Shown: piece by piece, positions 1-8,573 of the stretch | Layout of the letters: each line of letters opens with the position of its first letter | How positions within the stretch are numbered: position 1 is the stretch's first letter | Assembly: GCA_949294735.1 (NCBI GenBank) | Contig: CASFII010000007.1 | Span: 62,001-126,000 of the forward strand | Origin: an uncultured Coriobacteriaceae bacterium | GTDB lineage: Bacteria; Actinomycetota; Coriobacteriia; Coriobacteriales; Eggerthellaceae | Reading direction: 5' to 3' | Length of the DNA: 64,000 nucleotides | The notes under the pieces: model-generated | What the model was told of the DNA's origin: nothing | The model's input: only the letters and a program-made list of their open reading frames with translations | Database searches by the model: none | Program-made: the position numbers and the translations under genes

Positions 1-335
1 GCTCATGCGGCCAGTCCTGTTTTAGTTAGCGTGCCTGTTTAGTCTCACAGTATAAATGAAGCAATTTGGAAGTGCCTTGTTTGTTCAAGGTTGTGCAATT
101 TCGGAAAACAAGAGGAAAAAATAGGGGAAAGTTTTTTAATTATATTTCCGAATTGGAGAGCGAAACGTAAGAATCCTGGAAAAAATACTCATTTTACAAC
201 CCGAATAGAGGCCTTGTGTTCAGAGTTTGTTCACCTTGTGGGTAAGCGGGTTGGTTTTTCGGCGAAAGCTATACTCGCTGACATTCAAGCACACATCAAA
301 CAGGCTTTACAGAAAGCGGGAAAGAGGTGGTTGCT
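1..335. other. Region upstream of amt, no gene seen
   Basis: No convincing gene is present. A 91-codon open frame beginning at a TTG at 91 has no ribosome binding site, no recognisable domain and runs into amt in another frame, so it is treated as chance. The stretch 130-160 is AT-rich and could hold a promoter for amt, but no clear -35/-10 pair was found. Confidence 0.6.
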
Positions 336-1610
336 ATGTTTGATGCGGGAACTACAGGGTTTATGATTGTTTGCTCGATGCTTGTGCTTTTGATGACGCC
401 AGGCTTAGCGTTTTTCTACGGAGGGTTATCGCGGCGCAAAAATGTGGTTAACACCATGATTATGTCGTTCGCCGCACTTGGCATTGTAGGAGTTACCTGG
501 GTTATTGCTGGCTGGTCGTTTGCCTATGGCGGGGATGGGTCGATCCCATTTTTCGGAGGATTCGATGAGCTTGGTCTTTCTGGAATAGTAAATGCCATGC
601 TCAACGAATCACCAGATGCTTTAAGTCATGATTCCTACCCAGTTTTGGTGGATGTTGTTTTTCAGGCAGCATTTGCCATGATTACTACCGCTATTATCAC
701 GGGGTCATTGGCTGGGCGTATGAAATTTGGTGCCGTTGCTGTGTTTGTAACCATTTGGGTGTTGGTGGTATATAGTCCGCTTGCTCACATGGTGTGGGGT
801 GGTGAAGGATCACTCATTGGCAGCATGATTGGCGCATTAGACTTTGCAGGTGGAGACGTTGTTCATATCAGTTCAGGTTTAACAGGGCTTATTCTGTGCT
901 TAGTTTTAGGCAAACGTCGCGAATTTGGCATGATTAACTATCGACCTCACAATGTACCCTTCGTGGCTCTAGGGGCTGCTCTTTTGTGGTTCGGTTGGTT
1001 CGGCTTCAACTCGGGTTCGCAATTTGCGCCTGATGGTATAGCGGCTTTGGCAATGTTGAACACGGTGGCAGCATCCGCAGCAGGCTTGATTTCCTGGATG
1101 ATTGTTGAGCGCATCCGCTCAGGCAAGCCTACCCTGGTAGGCGCAGCAACTGGTTTGGTGGCAGGCTTGGTGGTTATTACTCCTGCAGCAGGCTTTGTTG
1201 AGCCGTGGGCGGCCATCGTGATGGGTCTTGTAGTTTCGCCTGTATGCTACGTAGCTATTTCGCGCTTGAAGAGAAAGATTGGCTACGATGATGCATTGGA
1301 CGCTTTTGGGTGTCATGCTATAGGTGGTATTACGGGCGGTATTCTGACAGGTATTTTCTGCATACCTGAACTTTCGTGGACAGGTTTCGGTGGGCTTCTT
1401 TACACTGGCGACCCTACATTGTTGGTCGCACAGGTTTTGGGCATTTTGGTAACCATTGCATTTGTGGCAATAGCTGACCTGATCATTGCTTTTGTAGTAA
1501 AGGCGCTGTTTAAGGGTTCGCTTCGTGTAAGCACTCACGACGAAGCGGTCGGCTTGGACGTTGCCGCACACGGTGAAAGCGCATATCCGGCTTATCTGGG
1601 TCTTGATTAG
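336..1610 (+). CDS. amt: Ammonium transporter (Amt family)
   Basis: This 424-residue membrane protein is an Amt/MEP/Rh ammonium channel that carries ammonium or ammonia across the cell membrane. About eleven hydrophobic segments are visible. Family hallmarks are the N-terminal TPGLAFFYGGL segment, the LAHMVWGG stretch, and the two pore histidines in GDVVHISSG and AFGCHAIGG. The ATG at 336 is chosen over a GTG at 327 because GAGGTGG lies five bases upstream. It is followed after 12 bases by a PII gene, the usual amt-glnK arrangement in which PII blocks the channel when nitrogen is plentiful. Expression probably depends on nitrogen status, but no operator was recognised. Confidence 0.97.
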   Translation: MFDAGTTGFMIVCSMLVLLMTPGLAFFYGGLSRRKNVVNTMIMSFAALGIVGVTWVIAGWSFAYGGDGSIPFFGGFDELGLSGIVNAMLNESPDALSHDSYPVLVDVVFQAAFAMITTAIITGSLAGRMKFGAVAVFVTIWVLVVYSPLAHMVWGGEGSLIGSMIGALDFAGGDVVHISSGLTGLILCLVLGKRREFGMINYRPHNVPFVALGAALLWFGWFGFNSGSQFAPDGIAALAMLNTVAASAAGLISWMIVERIRSGKPTLVGAATGLVAGLVVITPAAGFVEPWAAIVMGLVVSPVCYVAISRLKRKIGYDDALDAFGCHAIGGITGGILTGIFCIPELSWTGFGGLLYTGDPTLLVAQVLGILVTIAFVAIADLIIAFVVKALFKGSLRVSTHDEAVGLDVAAHGESAYPAYLGLD

Positions 1611-1622
1611 AAAAGAGGCATC

Positions 1623-1961
1623 ATGAAAAGAATTACTGCTATTGTTCGTCCAGAAAAGTTCGAAGAGCTCAAGGAGGCTTTGTTTGCAGCCAACGTTTCT
1701 GGTATGACGGTGTCTCAGGTGCAAGGCTGTGGAAGCCAACACGGTTGGAAAGAGTATTATCGTGGCACTGAAGTTCTTCTAAATATGATTCCTAAAATAA
1801 AGTTTGAACTAGTTGTGGCCGATGAAAAGGTAGAAGAGTTAATCGATTTGATTTGCAAAACGGCTGCAACGGGTAACGTGGGGGATGGCAAAGTTTTTGT
1901 CACTCCAGTGGAAGAAGTGGTTCGCATTCGCACGGGAGAAAAGGGCGAAAGCGCCATCTAA
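1623..1961 (+). CDS. glnK: Nitrogen regulatory protein PII (GlnK/GlnB family)
   Basis: This 112-residue protein is a PII signal protein, a trimer that senses ATP/ADP and 2-oxoglutarate and, next to amt, most likely gates the ammonium channel. It aligns without gaps to the E. coli proteins. The nucleotide-site motifs GNVGDGKVFV (about 84-93) and RIRTGE (about 101-106) and Gln39 are present. The T-loop reads YYRGTEV, so position 51, the tyrosine that is uridylylated in proteobacteria, is valine here. Control is therefore more likely by ligand binding alone, or by another modification. AAAAGAGGC precedes the ATG. It is probably cotranscribed with amt. Confidence 0.96.
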   Translation: MKRITAIVRPEKFEELKEALFAANVSGMTVSQVQGCGSQHGWKEYYRGTEVLLNMIPKIKFELVVADEKVEELIDLICKTAATGNVGDGKVFVTPVEEVVRIRTGEKGESAI

Positions 1962-2035
1962 GTTCTTAAAGCTGTCAAAAGTCAGTCTATAAGGAACGCT
2001 TTATTGAGAAGGCGGAAGAAAACTACCTATTTGCT

Positions 2036-2072
2036 AAAGGGCGCATGAAAAAGTGCGCCCTTTGTTTTTCTA
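2036..2072 (+). terminator. Rho-independent terminator after amt-glnK
   Basis: A perfect 10-bp stem, AAAGGGCGCA with TGCGCCCTTT, and an 8-base loop are followed by GTTTTTCT. It ends the amt-glnK unit and separates it from xpt. Confidence 0.88.
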
Positions 2073-2120
2073 AAAACATCTGTATAAAACCTTTTCAACG
2101 GCATAAAATGGTAGGCACCT

Positions 2121-2166
2121 CTCAACAGCGTCATTTGCGCACTGCTGTGGGTTAATGCTTGTTGAG
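2121..2166 (+). other. Possible folded leader upstream of xpt
   Basis: CTCAACA at 2121-2127 can pair with TGTTGAG at 2160-2166, enclosing a second possible pairing, ACAGC (2125-2129) with GCTGT (2144-2148). It sits 55 bases upstream of the xpt start. The sequence does not match the purine riboswitch core that often precedes xpt in Firmicutes, so it is recorded only as a possible RNA structure. Confidence 0.25.
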
Positions 2167-2221
2167 ATGATTTGTGGTTACACTGCTTTAAAAATAGTAG
2201 GTTTTGAACCAAGGGGCAAGC

Positions 2222-2800
2222 ATGGAGTTATTGGAAGAGCGCATTCGCAAAGATGGCGTGGTGAAAGAAGGAAACGTCCTTAAAGTTGACAACTTCTTGA
2301 ATCACCAGATGGATATAGAGTTGTTCAGAGAAATGGCTCAGCAGTGGAAGGAAGACTTTTCCGATTGCTCCATTAACAAGATACTTACCATCGAAGCCAG
2401 TGGCATTGCCATTGCGGCTATCGTAGGTGCAGTGTTTGGCGTTCCAGTTCTTTTCGCCAAAAAGAGCAAAAGTTTGAACATTGATGGCTCGGTCTATTGC
2501 GCCAAGGTGGAATCATTTACTCACAAAAACGTATCAGACGTGATTGTTTCCAAGAAATATATTGGTCCCGAAGATCACGTGCTTATCATCGATGACTTTA
2601 TGGCCAACGGCAAAGCCGTTAAGGGTCTTATTGAAATTTGCGAAATGGCAGGTGCTACTGTAGAAGGCGTTGGCATTGCAGTCGAAAAAGGCTTCCAGGG
2701 CGGCGGCGACGCTCTGCGTGAGCGAGGCATTCGCGTTGATTCGCTGGCCATAGTAGAAAGCATGGATGCCGAAACGGGAGAAATTACCTTTCGCGCGTAA
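2222..2800 (+). CDS. xpt: Xanthine phosphoribosyltransferase
   Basis: This 192-residue cytoplasmic enzyme joins xanthine (possibly also guanine) to PRPP to give XMP in purine salvage. The N-terminus [14 protein letters not shown] and the FLNHQMD segment are characteristic of Xpt. The PRPP-binding loop, [16 protein letters not shown], lies at about residues 121-136. The ATG at 2222 is chosen over a TTG at 2204 because AAGGGG lies five bases before it and it restores the normal family length. A purine-type permease follows after 51 bases, so the two probably form a xanthine uptake and salvage operon. Confidence 0.95.
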   Translation: MELLEERIRKDGVVKEGNVLKVDNFLNHQMDIELFREMAQQWKEDFSDCSINKILTIEASGIAIAAIVGAVFGVPVLFAKKSKSLNIDGSVYCAKVESFTHKNVSDVIVSKKYIGPEDHVLIIDDFMANGKAVKGLIEICEMAGATVEGVGIAVEKGFQGGGDALRERGIRVDSLAIVESMDAETGEITFRA

Positions 2801-2851
2801 AGGCGGTGCGCCGAACAGTTGTGTTTCTAATGATTCTGTAAAGGTGAAGTA

Positions 2852-4303
2852 GTGGAAGAAACAAACTCTGTGGAAGAAACGAACGAAGCGGCAGAAAAGC
2901 CCAGCGAAACACAAGAAGATATTTCTACTGAAAAAGAGAAAAACTCAAAATCAAAATCAGCCGCTTCGGCTTCACTTGCGGAAGCCTTAGCAGACTTTCA
3001 CGGTAAGGTGCCTTTCGGCGCCGCACTGCCTTATGGCATTCAGCATGTGTTGGCTATGTTTGTGGCAAACCTAGCACCTATTGCCATTATTGCCGCAGCA
3101 GCGGGGTTTGACGAAGCGCTTACCGCCAGCCTTATCCAAAACGCCATGATTGTGGCTGGTATTGGTACGTTTGTGCAGCTGTTTGCGGTGTGGCGCATTG
3201 GCTCCAAGCTGCCTATTGTGATGGGTGTCAGCTTCACGTTTGTGACGGTGCTTTGTACTATCACTGCTACTTATGGGTATGGAACCGCTATGGGCGCCGT
3301 TATGGTTGGTGGCTTGTTCCTTGGTGTGTTTGGCCTGCTGGCGAAGTACTGGCGTCGCTTTATTGGGCCAGTGGTTTCGGCTGTGGTGGTTATTGTTATT
3401 GGCTTTTCGCTTTTGTCTACAGGTGCTGAAACGTTTGCTGGTGGTTCGGGTGCGGAAGACTTTGCTTCTCCTGAAAACCTGGCACTCGGGTTTATTTCCT
3501 TGCTTTCATGTTTGTTGTTCCAGATTTTTGCAAAGGGCAGCGTAAAGCAGCTTTCTGTACTGTTCGGCCTGGTGGTTGGCTATGTTATTGCGTTTTTCAT
3601 GGGCAAGGTAGACCTTTCGGTGTTCCAAAACTTGCAGGTAGTTTCTCTGCCGCAAGTTATGCCATTTGCGCCCGAATTCAACATCGGTGCCATTGTTTCA
3701 GTAACGCTGTTGTTCTTAGTGAGTGCCGCAGAAAACATTGGGGACACAGCAGCTATCACCGAAATTGGTTTCAAGCGCCAGCCTACTGAGCGAGAAATTG
3801 CTGGTTCGGTTTCTGCCGACGGCTTTACCAGCGTAATCGCGGGCATCTTTGGCTGTTCTCCACTTACCACGTTTGCGCAAAACATTGGTCTTATTGGTAT
3901 GACTCACGTTATTAACCGCAAAGCTATTGCGTGTGGTGCGGGTATTTTGGTGGTAGCTGGTTTTGTTCCCGCGGTAAGTGCGGTGTTTAGCTCAGTACCT
4001 GACCCCGTGTTGGGTGGTTGCACCATCATGATGTTCGGCACCATTGTGACCAGCGGTTTTCAAATGGTTGCTAAGGCAGGTTTCACACAGCGCAACATTA
4101 CCATTGCGGCAACGGCGCTGGCTATCGGTATTGGGTTTACCCAGGTGGGCGGCATCTTTGTTGCCTTCCCAGAAATTGTTCAGAGCATCTTTGTAGACAA
4201 TTCGATTGCTTTGACGTTTGTAGTGGCACTTGTTATGAACCTGGTTTTACCGAAGCACGACGAAGATAAGGCTGCCGAACTAAAAGCTGCTCCAGAAGAA
4301 TAA
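2852..4303 (+). CDS. NCS2 nucleobase permease, probable xanthine/purine uptake
   Basis: This 483-residue protein belongs to the nucleobase:cation symporter-2 family. After a charged, low-complexity N-terminal tail of about 45 residues come roughly 12-14 membrane segments. The family signature AQNIGLIGMT and the SAAENIGDTAAI segment with its substrate-site glutamate are present. The position directly after xpt argues for xanthine or a related purine, although the sequence alone cannot rule out uracil. It begins at a GTG, with AAGGTG five bases upstream. The long Glu/Lys/Ser-rich tail is longer than usual and is probably cytoplasmic. Confidence 0.92.
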   Translation: MEETNSVEETNEAAEKPSETQEDISTEKEKNSKSKSAASASLAEALADFHGKVPFGAALPYGIQHVLAMFVANLAPIAIIAAAAGFDEALTASLIQNAMIVAGIGTFVQLFAVWRIGSKLPIVMGVSFTFVTVLCTITATYGYGTAMGAVMVGGLFLGVFGLLAKYWRRFIGPVVSAVVVIVIGFSLLSTGAETFAGGSGAEDFASPENLALGFISLLSCLLFQIFAKGSVKQLSVLFGLVVGYVIAFFMGKVDLSVFQNLQVVSLPQVMPFAPEFNIGAIVSVTLLFLVSAAENIGDTAAITEIGFKRQPTEREIAGSVSADGFTSVIAGIFGCSPLTTFAQNIGLIGMTHVINRKAIACGAGILVVAGFVPAVSAVFSSVPDPVLGGCTIMMFGTIVTSGFQMVAKAGFTQRNITIAATALAIGIGFTQVGGIFVAFPEIVQSIFVDNSIALTFVVALVMNLVLPKHDEDKAAELKAAPEE

Positions 4304-4355
4304 ACGCTCAGGCTGAAAGTTGTTGCGGAGTGCAGCAAGTAATCTAGCAGGTGAC

Positions 4356-4814
4356 TTAGTGCTGCTTGCCTAGCCAGCCCAACAGTCCCGTACAGCCGTC
4401 CACAACATCGTTGTAGGTTTCGTCGAAGTTGCCGGTATACCATGGGTCGGCAATGCTGTTGTGTGTGCCTGCAAATTCCAGCAGCTTATAGAGCTTTCCT
4501 TTGGGATCTCCGCCGAACAGGCGCTGCATGTTGCGCATGTTGGCGTCGTCCATGCCAATTATGAGGTCGTATTTGTCATAGTCTGTTTTAGTTATACGGC
4601 GCGCCGTTTTACCTTCACAGGAAATACCTTCCTGAGCCAGGCGTCTGCGTGTGCCAGGGTGTACGGGGTTTCCTAATTCTTCGGAACTGGTGGCAGCTGA
4701 TTCAATGTGGAAATGGTTTGCTAAGCCGCGTTTTTCAACCATGTCTTTCAAGACGAATTCGGCCATGGGGGAACGGCAGATGTTGCCGTGGCAGACGAAC
4801 AGTACCTTTATCAC
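4356..4814 (-). CDS. Low-molecular-weight protein tyrosine phosphatase
   Basis: This 152-residue protein is a small cytoplasmic phosphatase acting on phosphotyrosine (or phosphoarginine) proteins. The catalytic P-loop CHGNICRS is at residues 8-15, with the nucleophilic cysteine at 8 and arginine at 14. The general-acid aspartate is D123 in IADPWYTG, where many relatives have DPYY. The start is a GTG overlapping the stop of the upstream alkyltransferase gene by four bases, so the pair is translationally coupled. Its target is unknown; no partner kinase lies nearby. Confidence 0.94.
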   Translation of the reverse strand: MIKVLFVCHGNICRSPMAEFVLKDMVEKRGLANHFHIESAATSSEELGNPVHPGTRRRLAQEGISCEGKTARRITKTDYDKYDLIIGMDDANMRNMQRLFGGDPKGKLYKLLEFAGTHNSIADPWYTGNFDETYNDVVDGCTGLLGWLGKQH

Positions 4815-5338
4815 GAAGTAATCCTTTCGCGCTTATTCTGGCTTTCCAACGCAAGTAGAAATTCTTTGCGCTCAATGCCCCCGGCATAACCGGTGAGCTT
4901 TCCGTTTGCACCAACTACACGGTGGCACGGGACAATGATTGAGATTTTGTTGTGACCAACAGCACCACCAACTGCTTGTGCAGACATTTGCACAACGCCT
5001 TTTTTGGCAGCAAGTTTCCGCGCAATATCACCGTAGGTGGTGGTTTCGCCGTAAGGAATAGTGCAAAGAATTTCCCACACCTCTTTTTGAAAGGGTGTTC
5101 CAACAAAATGCAGAGGAACAGGAATGGTAGGCTCTTCTCCTTTAAAGTAGGCATCAAGCCAACTCTTTGCTGCCTGGAAAGCAGGATGCTCTTCGCAAGA
5201 CATTTCCTGCGCTTGATGTAAATCAAACTGATGCGCAAAATGCTTTTGCCCCTCAAACCACAGACCCGTCAAACCTGCATCGTCTGCAGCTAGAAGCATA
5301 GAACCGAGGGGCGACGAATAATAGCTAAAGTAGGACAT
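4811..5338 (-). CDS. ogt: Methylated-DNA-protein cysteine methyltransferase
   Basis: This 175-residue protein repairs O6-alkylguanine in DNA by transferring the alkyl group to its own cysteine, a single-use reaction. The active site IIVPCHRVV places the acceptor at C138; the preceding QAVGGAVGHNK and following YAGGIERKEFLL segments are typical of the family. There is no added AdaA regulatory domain, so it is a stand-alone Ogt-type enzyme. AAGGAG lies a few bases before the ATG. It is the first gene of a two-gene unit with the phosphatase. Confidence 0.95.
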   Translation of the reverse strand: MSYFSYYSSPLGSMLLAADDAGLTGLWFEGQKHFAHQFDLHQAQEMSCEEHPAFQAAKSWLDAYFKGEEPTIPVPLHFVGTPFQKEVWEILCTIPYGETTTYGDIARKLAAKKGVVQMSAQAVGGAVGHNKISIIVPCHRVVGANGKLTGYAGGIERKEFLLALESQNKRERITS

Positions 5339-5385
5339 CCTGCTCCTTGTATCTTCCGCGTTTTCGAAGCTGCCGATAAGCTAAA

Positions 5386-5391
5386 TATAAT
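5386..5391 (+). promoter_or_regulatory. Possible -10 element for the lipoprotein gene
   Basis: TATAAT lies about 105 bases before the lipoprotein start in the divergent gap between ogt and that gene. The matching -35 position (TTCGAA, 17 bases upstream) is poor, so the call rests on the -10 alone. Confidence 0.3.
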
Positions 5392-5496
5392 GCAAGATAG
5401 CCAGGAAGCCGTTTAGAATTAAACGTAATCAACATCGTAGAACCAACCGATATTTAATTAGCAGTAAGTGACACATATTTGGAGGTGAGGTTTGGC

Positions 5497-7134
5497 ATGA
5501 AAAACGCTTCTTTGGTTAAACGCCTCATAGTAATTCCAACCCTTGCTTTCGTATGTGCTGTAAGTGTTGCCTTGTCGGGATGCAACGGCGACATAGGTCA
5601 ATTCGACGAAGATGAAGTTTCTGCCCAGGCGTGCTCCTATATGTCAGATAAATACGGCGGACAGTACCGCGTGATGAATCTTTGGGAAGACAAATCGTAT
5701 TCGCTTTTTAACTACAACAGCTTGCATCGTGTGTTTTGCGAAATGTCCGATGGCAGCACGGTTATTGTTCCCATTGGTGAAAAAGCAGGCGAACCGCTTT
5801 TGGACAACAAGCAGGCGCATGAAATTTGTGACGAGGTATACGACGTTGCCATTGCCGATATTGTCAATTCAGGTACGGAAGACTTAAAAGCGCAAGGCTA
5901 TACCGTCAATGGGGCATTTGTGAATAGATGGTCACCCGAATTGTTTGACTCTTCTGCTGTTATTTCTCAATACAGCTGGGAAAGCGAAGTAGGAAGCGAA
6001 GAGGCAAACGGATCAGAAATAGGTGCCAGCACTGATTTGCCTGGTGAAGCTGAAGAAGACCTAGAAGAACAGCTGGTCGAATTTGAAACCAAAGAATCAC
6101 CCTTTTTCCATGCATATTACGATGGTAACCGTAATGCTTTTATAGAGGCCGAAAAAGACCTTGTCTCCATGAGCACCTTAGATATTTGCTACGAAATTTC
6201 AGGTCCAGGCGCCAACTACGAAATGGGTATTCCCGTAGATGCGCCCACGATTCCTCTTTGGGAAACGCCGCTGGACAAAGCGGGCGCAGCTTTTTCTCAG
6301 TTGTTTGGAGATAAATTTTTCGGAAACCTTTCGCTTTATCAGACAGGGTATGTAACTAACTATGGCAGCACAGGTAGTACGCTCGTTGCTGAAGATGGTT
6401 CTGGATTTTTGGGCGAACTAAAATATCTTGGTGACTATCATGCTTGGCTGGTGGTGGACTGGTTTTATCTTGGGCATGGCATTTGGGTAACCAGCGACGA
6501 ACATGGCGTTCGCCTGCAAGAAGGTGATGTAACTATCCAGGTAGGCGAGGCTCCTAGTTTTGAGGAACTTGCTCCTGAACGGTATTTTGCTTCAGATTAC
6601 CCGCGTACTTTTGATGCTAATGCGCTTGAGCAGTACACCATTTCCTTAACAGACGAAAAAGCCGCTGAGCTTATTGCTAAAGATGAAGACATTGCAGAAT
6701 ACGGTTGGTTTAGTGCTCGGATAGCCTATGACAACAAAAGCCCTGATTGTGGGTTTGCTCAGAGTGTGACCATTAGTGATCTCTCTCCTTCGCTCTATGT
6801 GTATGAACTGGAAGAGTCGGACGATGTTCCGGTAGCTAGCAGAGAATGGGTTACTCCCGCGTATGCAGCTACAGCGTATACAGGTAGTCTTTCGGATAAT
6901 AGCGAAGTGATTTCTGCAATTGAAAGCGGTGGCGCGGGAAGCACAGGCGATACAGGAAGCGCCGACGATGAGGGAAATTCTGGCGGTGCGGGAAGCATAG
7001 AACCAGAAAACACCGAACCTGAAGAATCTGCTTATGCGTTTTCGGGGCTTTCTAAAACCCTTATGTCGAATGGATGGCAGTATGGAAGGCTCGTCGTAAG
7101 CGTTAACGAGCCCGCTCTGTATGTGCGCTTTTAG
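5497..7134 (+). CDS. Large putative lipoprotein of unknown function
   Basis: This 545-residue protein begins with a basic stretch, a hydrophobic core and the lipobox ALSGC, so it is probably anchored to the outer face of the cell membrane. The mature part is acidic. Residues about 470-515 form a Gly/Ser/Glu-rich low-complexity linker, followed by a short C-terminal module. No family is recognised with confidence. The ATG at 5497 is chosen because GGAGGTGAGG sits just upstream; a TTG at 5479 would put extra residues before the signal peptide. It stands alone, on the same strand as the dehydrogenase that follows. Confidence 0.8.
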   Translation: MKNASLVKRLIVIPTLAFVCAVSVALSGCNGDIGQFDEDEVSAQACSYMSDKYGGQYRVMNLWEDKSYSLFNYNSLHRVFCEMSDGSTVIVPIGEKAGEPLLDNKQAHEICDEVYDVAIADIVNSGTEDLKAQGYTVNGAFVNRWSPELFDSSAVISQYSWESEVGSEEANGSEIGASTDLPGEAEEDLEEQLVEFETKESPFFHAYYDGNRNAFIEAEKDLVSMSTLDICYEISGPGANYEMGIPVDAPTIPLWETPLDKAGAAFSQLFGDKFFGNLSLYQTGYVTNYGSTGSTLVAEDGSGFLGELKYLGDYHAWLVVDWFYLGHGIWVTSDEHGVRLQEGDVTIQVGEAPSFEELAPERYFASDYPRTFDANALEQYTISLTDEKAAELIAKDEDIAEYGWFSARIAYDNKSPDCGFAQSVTISDLSPSLYVYELEESDDVPVASREWVTPAYAATAYTGSLSDNSEVISAIESGGAGSTGDTGSADDEGNSGGAGSIEPENTEPEESAYAFSGLSKTLMSNGWQYGRLVVSVNEPALYVRF

Positions 7135-7253
7135 CGCGGTCGATACGCAAGAGGATTTGGTGCGGACGAATTAGCGGAAAAGGCGTTTTGACGTTTGCTT
7201 CGATTACGGGGAGCCTTACCTTGAAAGTAATTTTTGGCGGAAGGAACATACTT

Positions 7254-8399
7254 ATGAATAGCGTTACAACACAATATCTGCCGAGTTATTCTTATGGAAC
7301 AGATGCCTATGCGGCAGTCTCTCAGGTGGTTGCGCCCGCTAATCAAGCGGGGAACGCCTCTACGGTTTCAGCTGTGGTTATTGGCGGCAAGCGCGCTATG
7401 GCAGCGGGGCTTGGGCGCCTAAAAGCGGCCTGCGCGGATTCTTGTGTTCAGATTATTGATGCTTTTTGGTATGGCGGCGAAGCCAGCTATGAAAACGTTG
7501 AGTGTTTGCTTCGCAATCCTACAGTACAAAACGCCGATGTTATTTTTGCCATGGGCGGCGGGAAAGCCATTGATGCCTGCAAGGTGGTGGCGCACCACCT
7601 GAACAAGCAGGTGTATACCTTCCCGACTATTGCTTCGAACTGTTCTCCTGTAAGCCGTATTTCCATCATGTATCACGAAGACGGCAGTTTCAAAGACATA
7701 TTCCAGTTGCGAACGGTTCCCGTGCATTGTTTTGTAGACACTCAAATTATTGCCGAAGCGCCCGAGGCGTATTTATGGGCGGGCATTGGTGACACTATTG
7801 CGAAATTCCCTGAAGTAGCGTTTTCCATGCGCGGCGAACAGCTGGCTTATGCTCCTGAACTGGGTTTGGCCATTGCGCGTATGTGCGACGAACCCTTTGT
7901 AAAGCAAGCGGAAGCAGCTTACAAGGCAAGCAAACAAAACCTTGTGACCGACGCGCTTGAACAAGCGGCGCTTAATATTGTGGTAAGCACAGGGCTGGTG
8001 TCTGGTTTAGTAGGAGTTAACTATAACTGCGCGCTGGCGCATGCGCTGTTCTATGGGCTCACAACGGTTCCCGAAGTTGAAAAGAATCACTTGCATGGGG
8101 AAGTTGTTTCCTATGGTTTGCTGGTGCAGCTGACTATGGACAATCAAGAAGAAAAACTTCAGCGACTGTTGCCGCTGTATAGGACGCTTGGGCTGCCGAC
8201 GTGTTTGGCAGACCTTGATCTTTCTGCCGATGGTGATTTTGAGAGTATTCTGGAAGCTACCGAGGCTAACCAAGAGTTGAGGCATGTTCCGTATTCGGTA
8301 ACAAAGGAACTTATTTTGGGTGCCATCATGAAGTTGGAGGAACTTTCTGCAGAGTGCAAAGTTCCTGCAGCTCAGCCCCCACGCATCCCTGAGTCCTGA
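7254..8399 (+). CDS. Iron-containing alcohol/glycerol dehydrogenase family protein
   Basis: This 381-residue cytoplasmic oxidoreductase is of the group III metal-dependent alcohol dehydrogenase family, closest by eye to the GldA branch. The nucleotide motif GGGKAIDACK lies at about 101-110. Likely metal ligands are D180 (GIGDTIAK) and the histidines in LAHALFYG and NHLHGEVVSYG. The ATG at 7254 follows CGGAAGGAA at seven bases; an upstream in-frame start at 7188 lacks a binding site. The substrate cannot be told; no glycerol kinase or uptake gene is nearby. Confidence 0.88.
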   Translation: MNSVTTQYLPSYSYGTDAYAAVSQVVAPANQAGNASTVSAVVIGGKRAMAAGLGRLKAACADSCVQIIDAFWYGGEASYENVECLLRNPTVQNADVIFAMGGGKAIDACKVVAHHLNKQVYTFPTIASNCSPVSRISIMYHEDGSFKDIFQLRTVPVHCFVDTQIIAEAPEAYLWAGIGDTIAKFPEVAFSMRGEQLAYAPELGLAIARMCDEPFVKQAEAAYKASKQNLVTDALEQAALNIVVSTGLVSGLVGVNYNCALAHALFYGLTTVPEVEKNHLHGEVVSYGLLVQLTMDNQEEKLQRLLPLYRTLGLPTCLADLDLSADGDFESILEATEANQELRHVPYSVTKELILGAIMKLEELSAECKVPAAQPPRIPES

Positions 8400-8428
8400 T
8401 TTCCCTTGGGTTTTTATTTCATAACGGT

Positions 8429-8456
8429 AACAGTTTTGACGAGCTCATTAACTGTT
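8429..8456. repeat. Inverted repeat before the YhgE/Pip genes
   Basis: AACAGTT (8429-8435) and AACTGTT (8450-8456) form a perfect 7-bp inverted repeat with a 14-base gap, about 120 bases before the first YhgE gene. It could be an operator or a weak hairpin; there is no T-run typical of a strong terminator. Confidence 0.35.
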
Positions 8457-8573
8457 GTTTTGTTTTGGCATGCAGTAGCATAGAATTGCGCCGTTCAAAG
8501 AGACACGTTTTCTTGAACGTTGTGGTTAACTATTGCAAGCGCCAGAAACCCTATGAGTAAGAAGGGAGGCGCA

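Noticed and set aside
91-366. 91-codon open frame before amt
   Set aside because: TTG start without a ribosome binding site, no domain, and it overlaps the supported amt start.
2070-2221. Purine riboswitch before xpt
   Set aside because: The conserved junction and loop segments of the purine riboswitch are missing.
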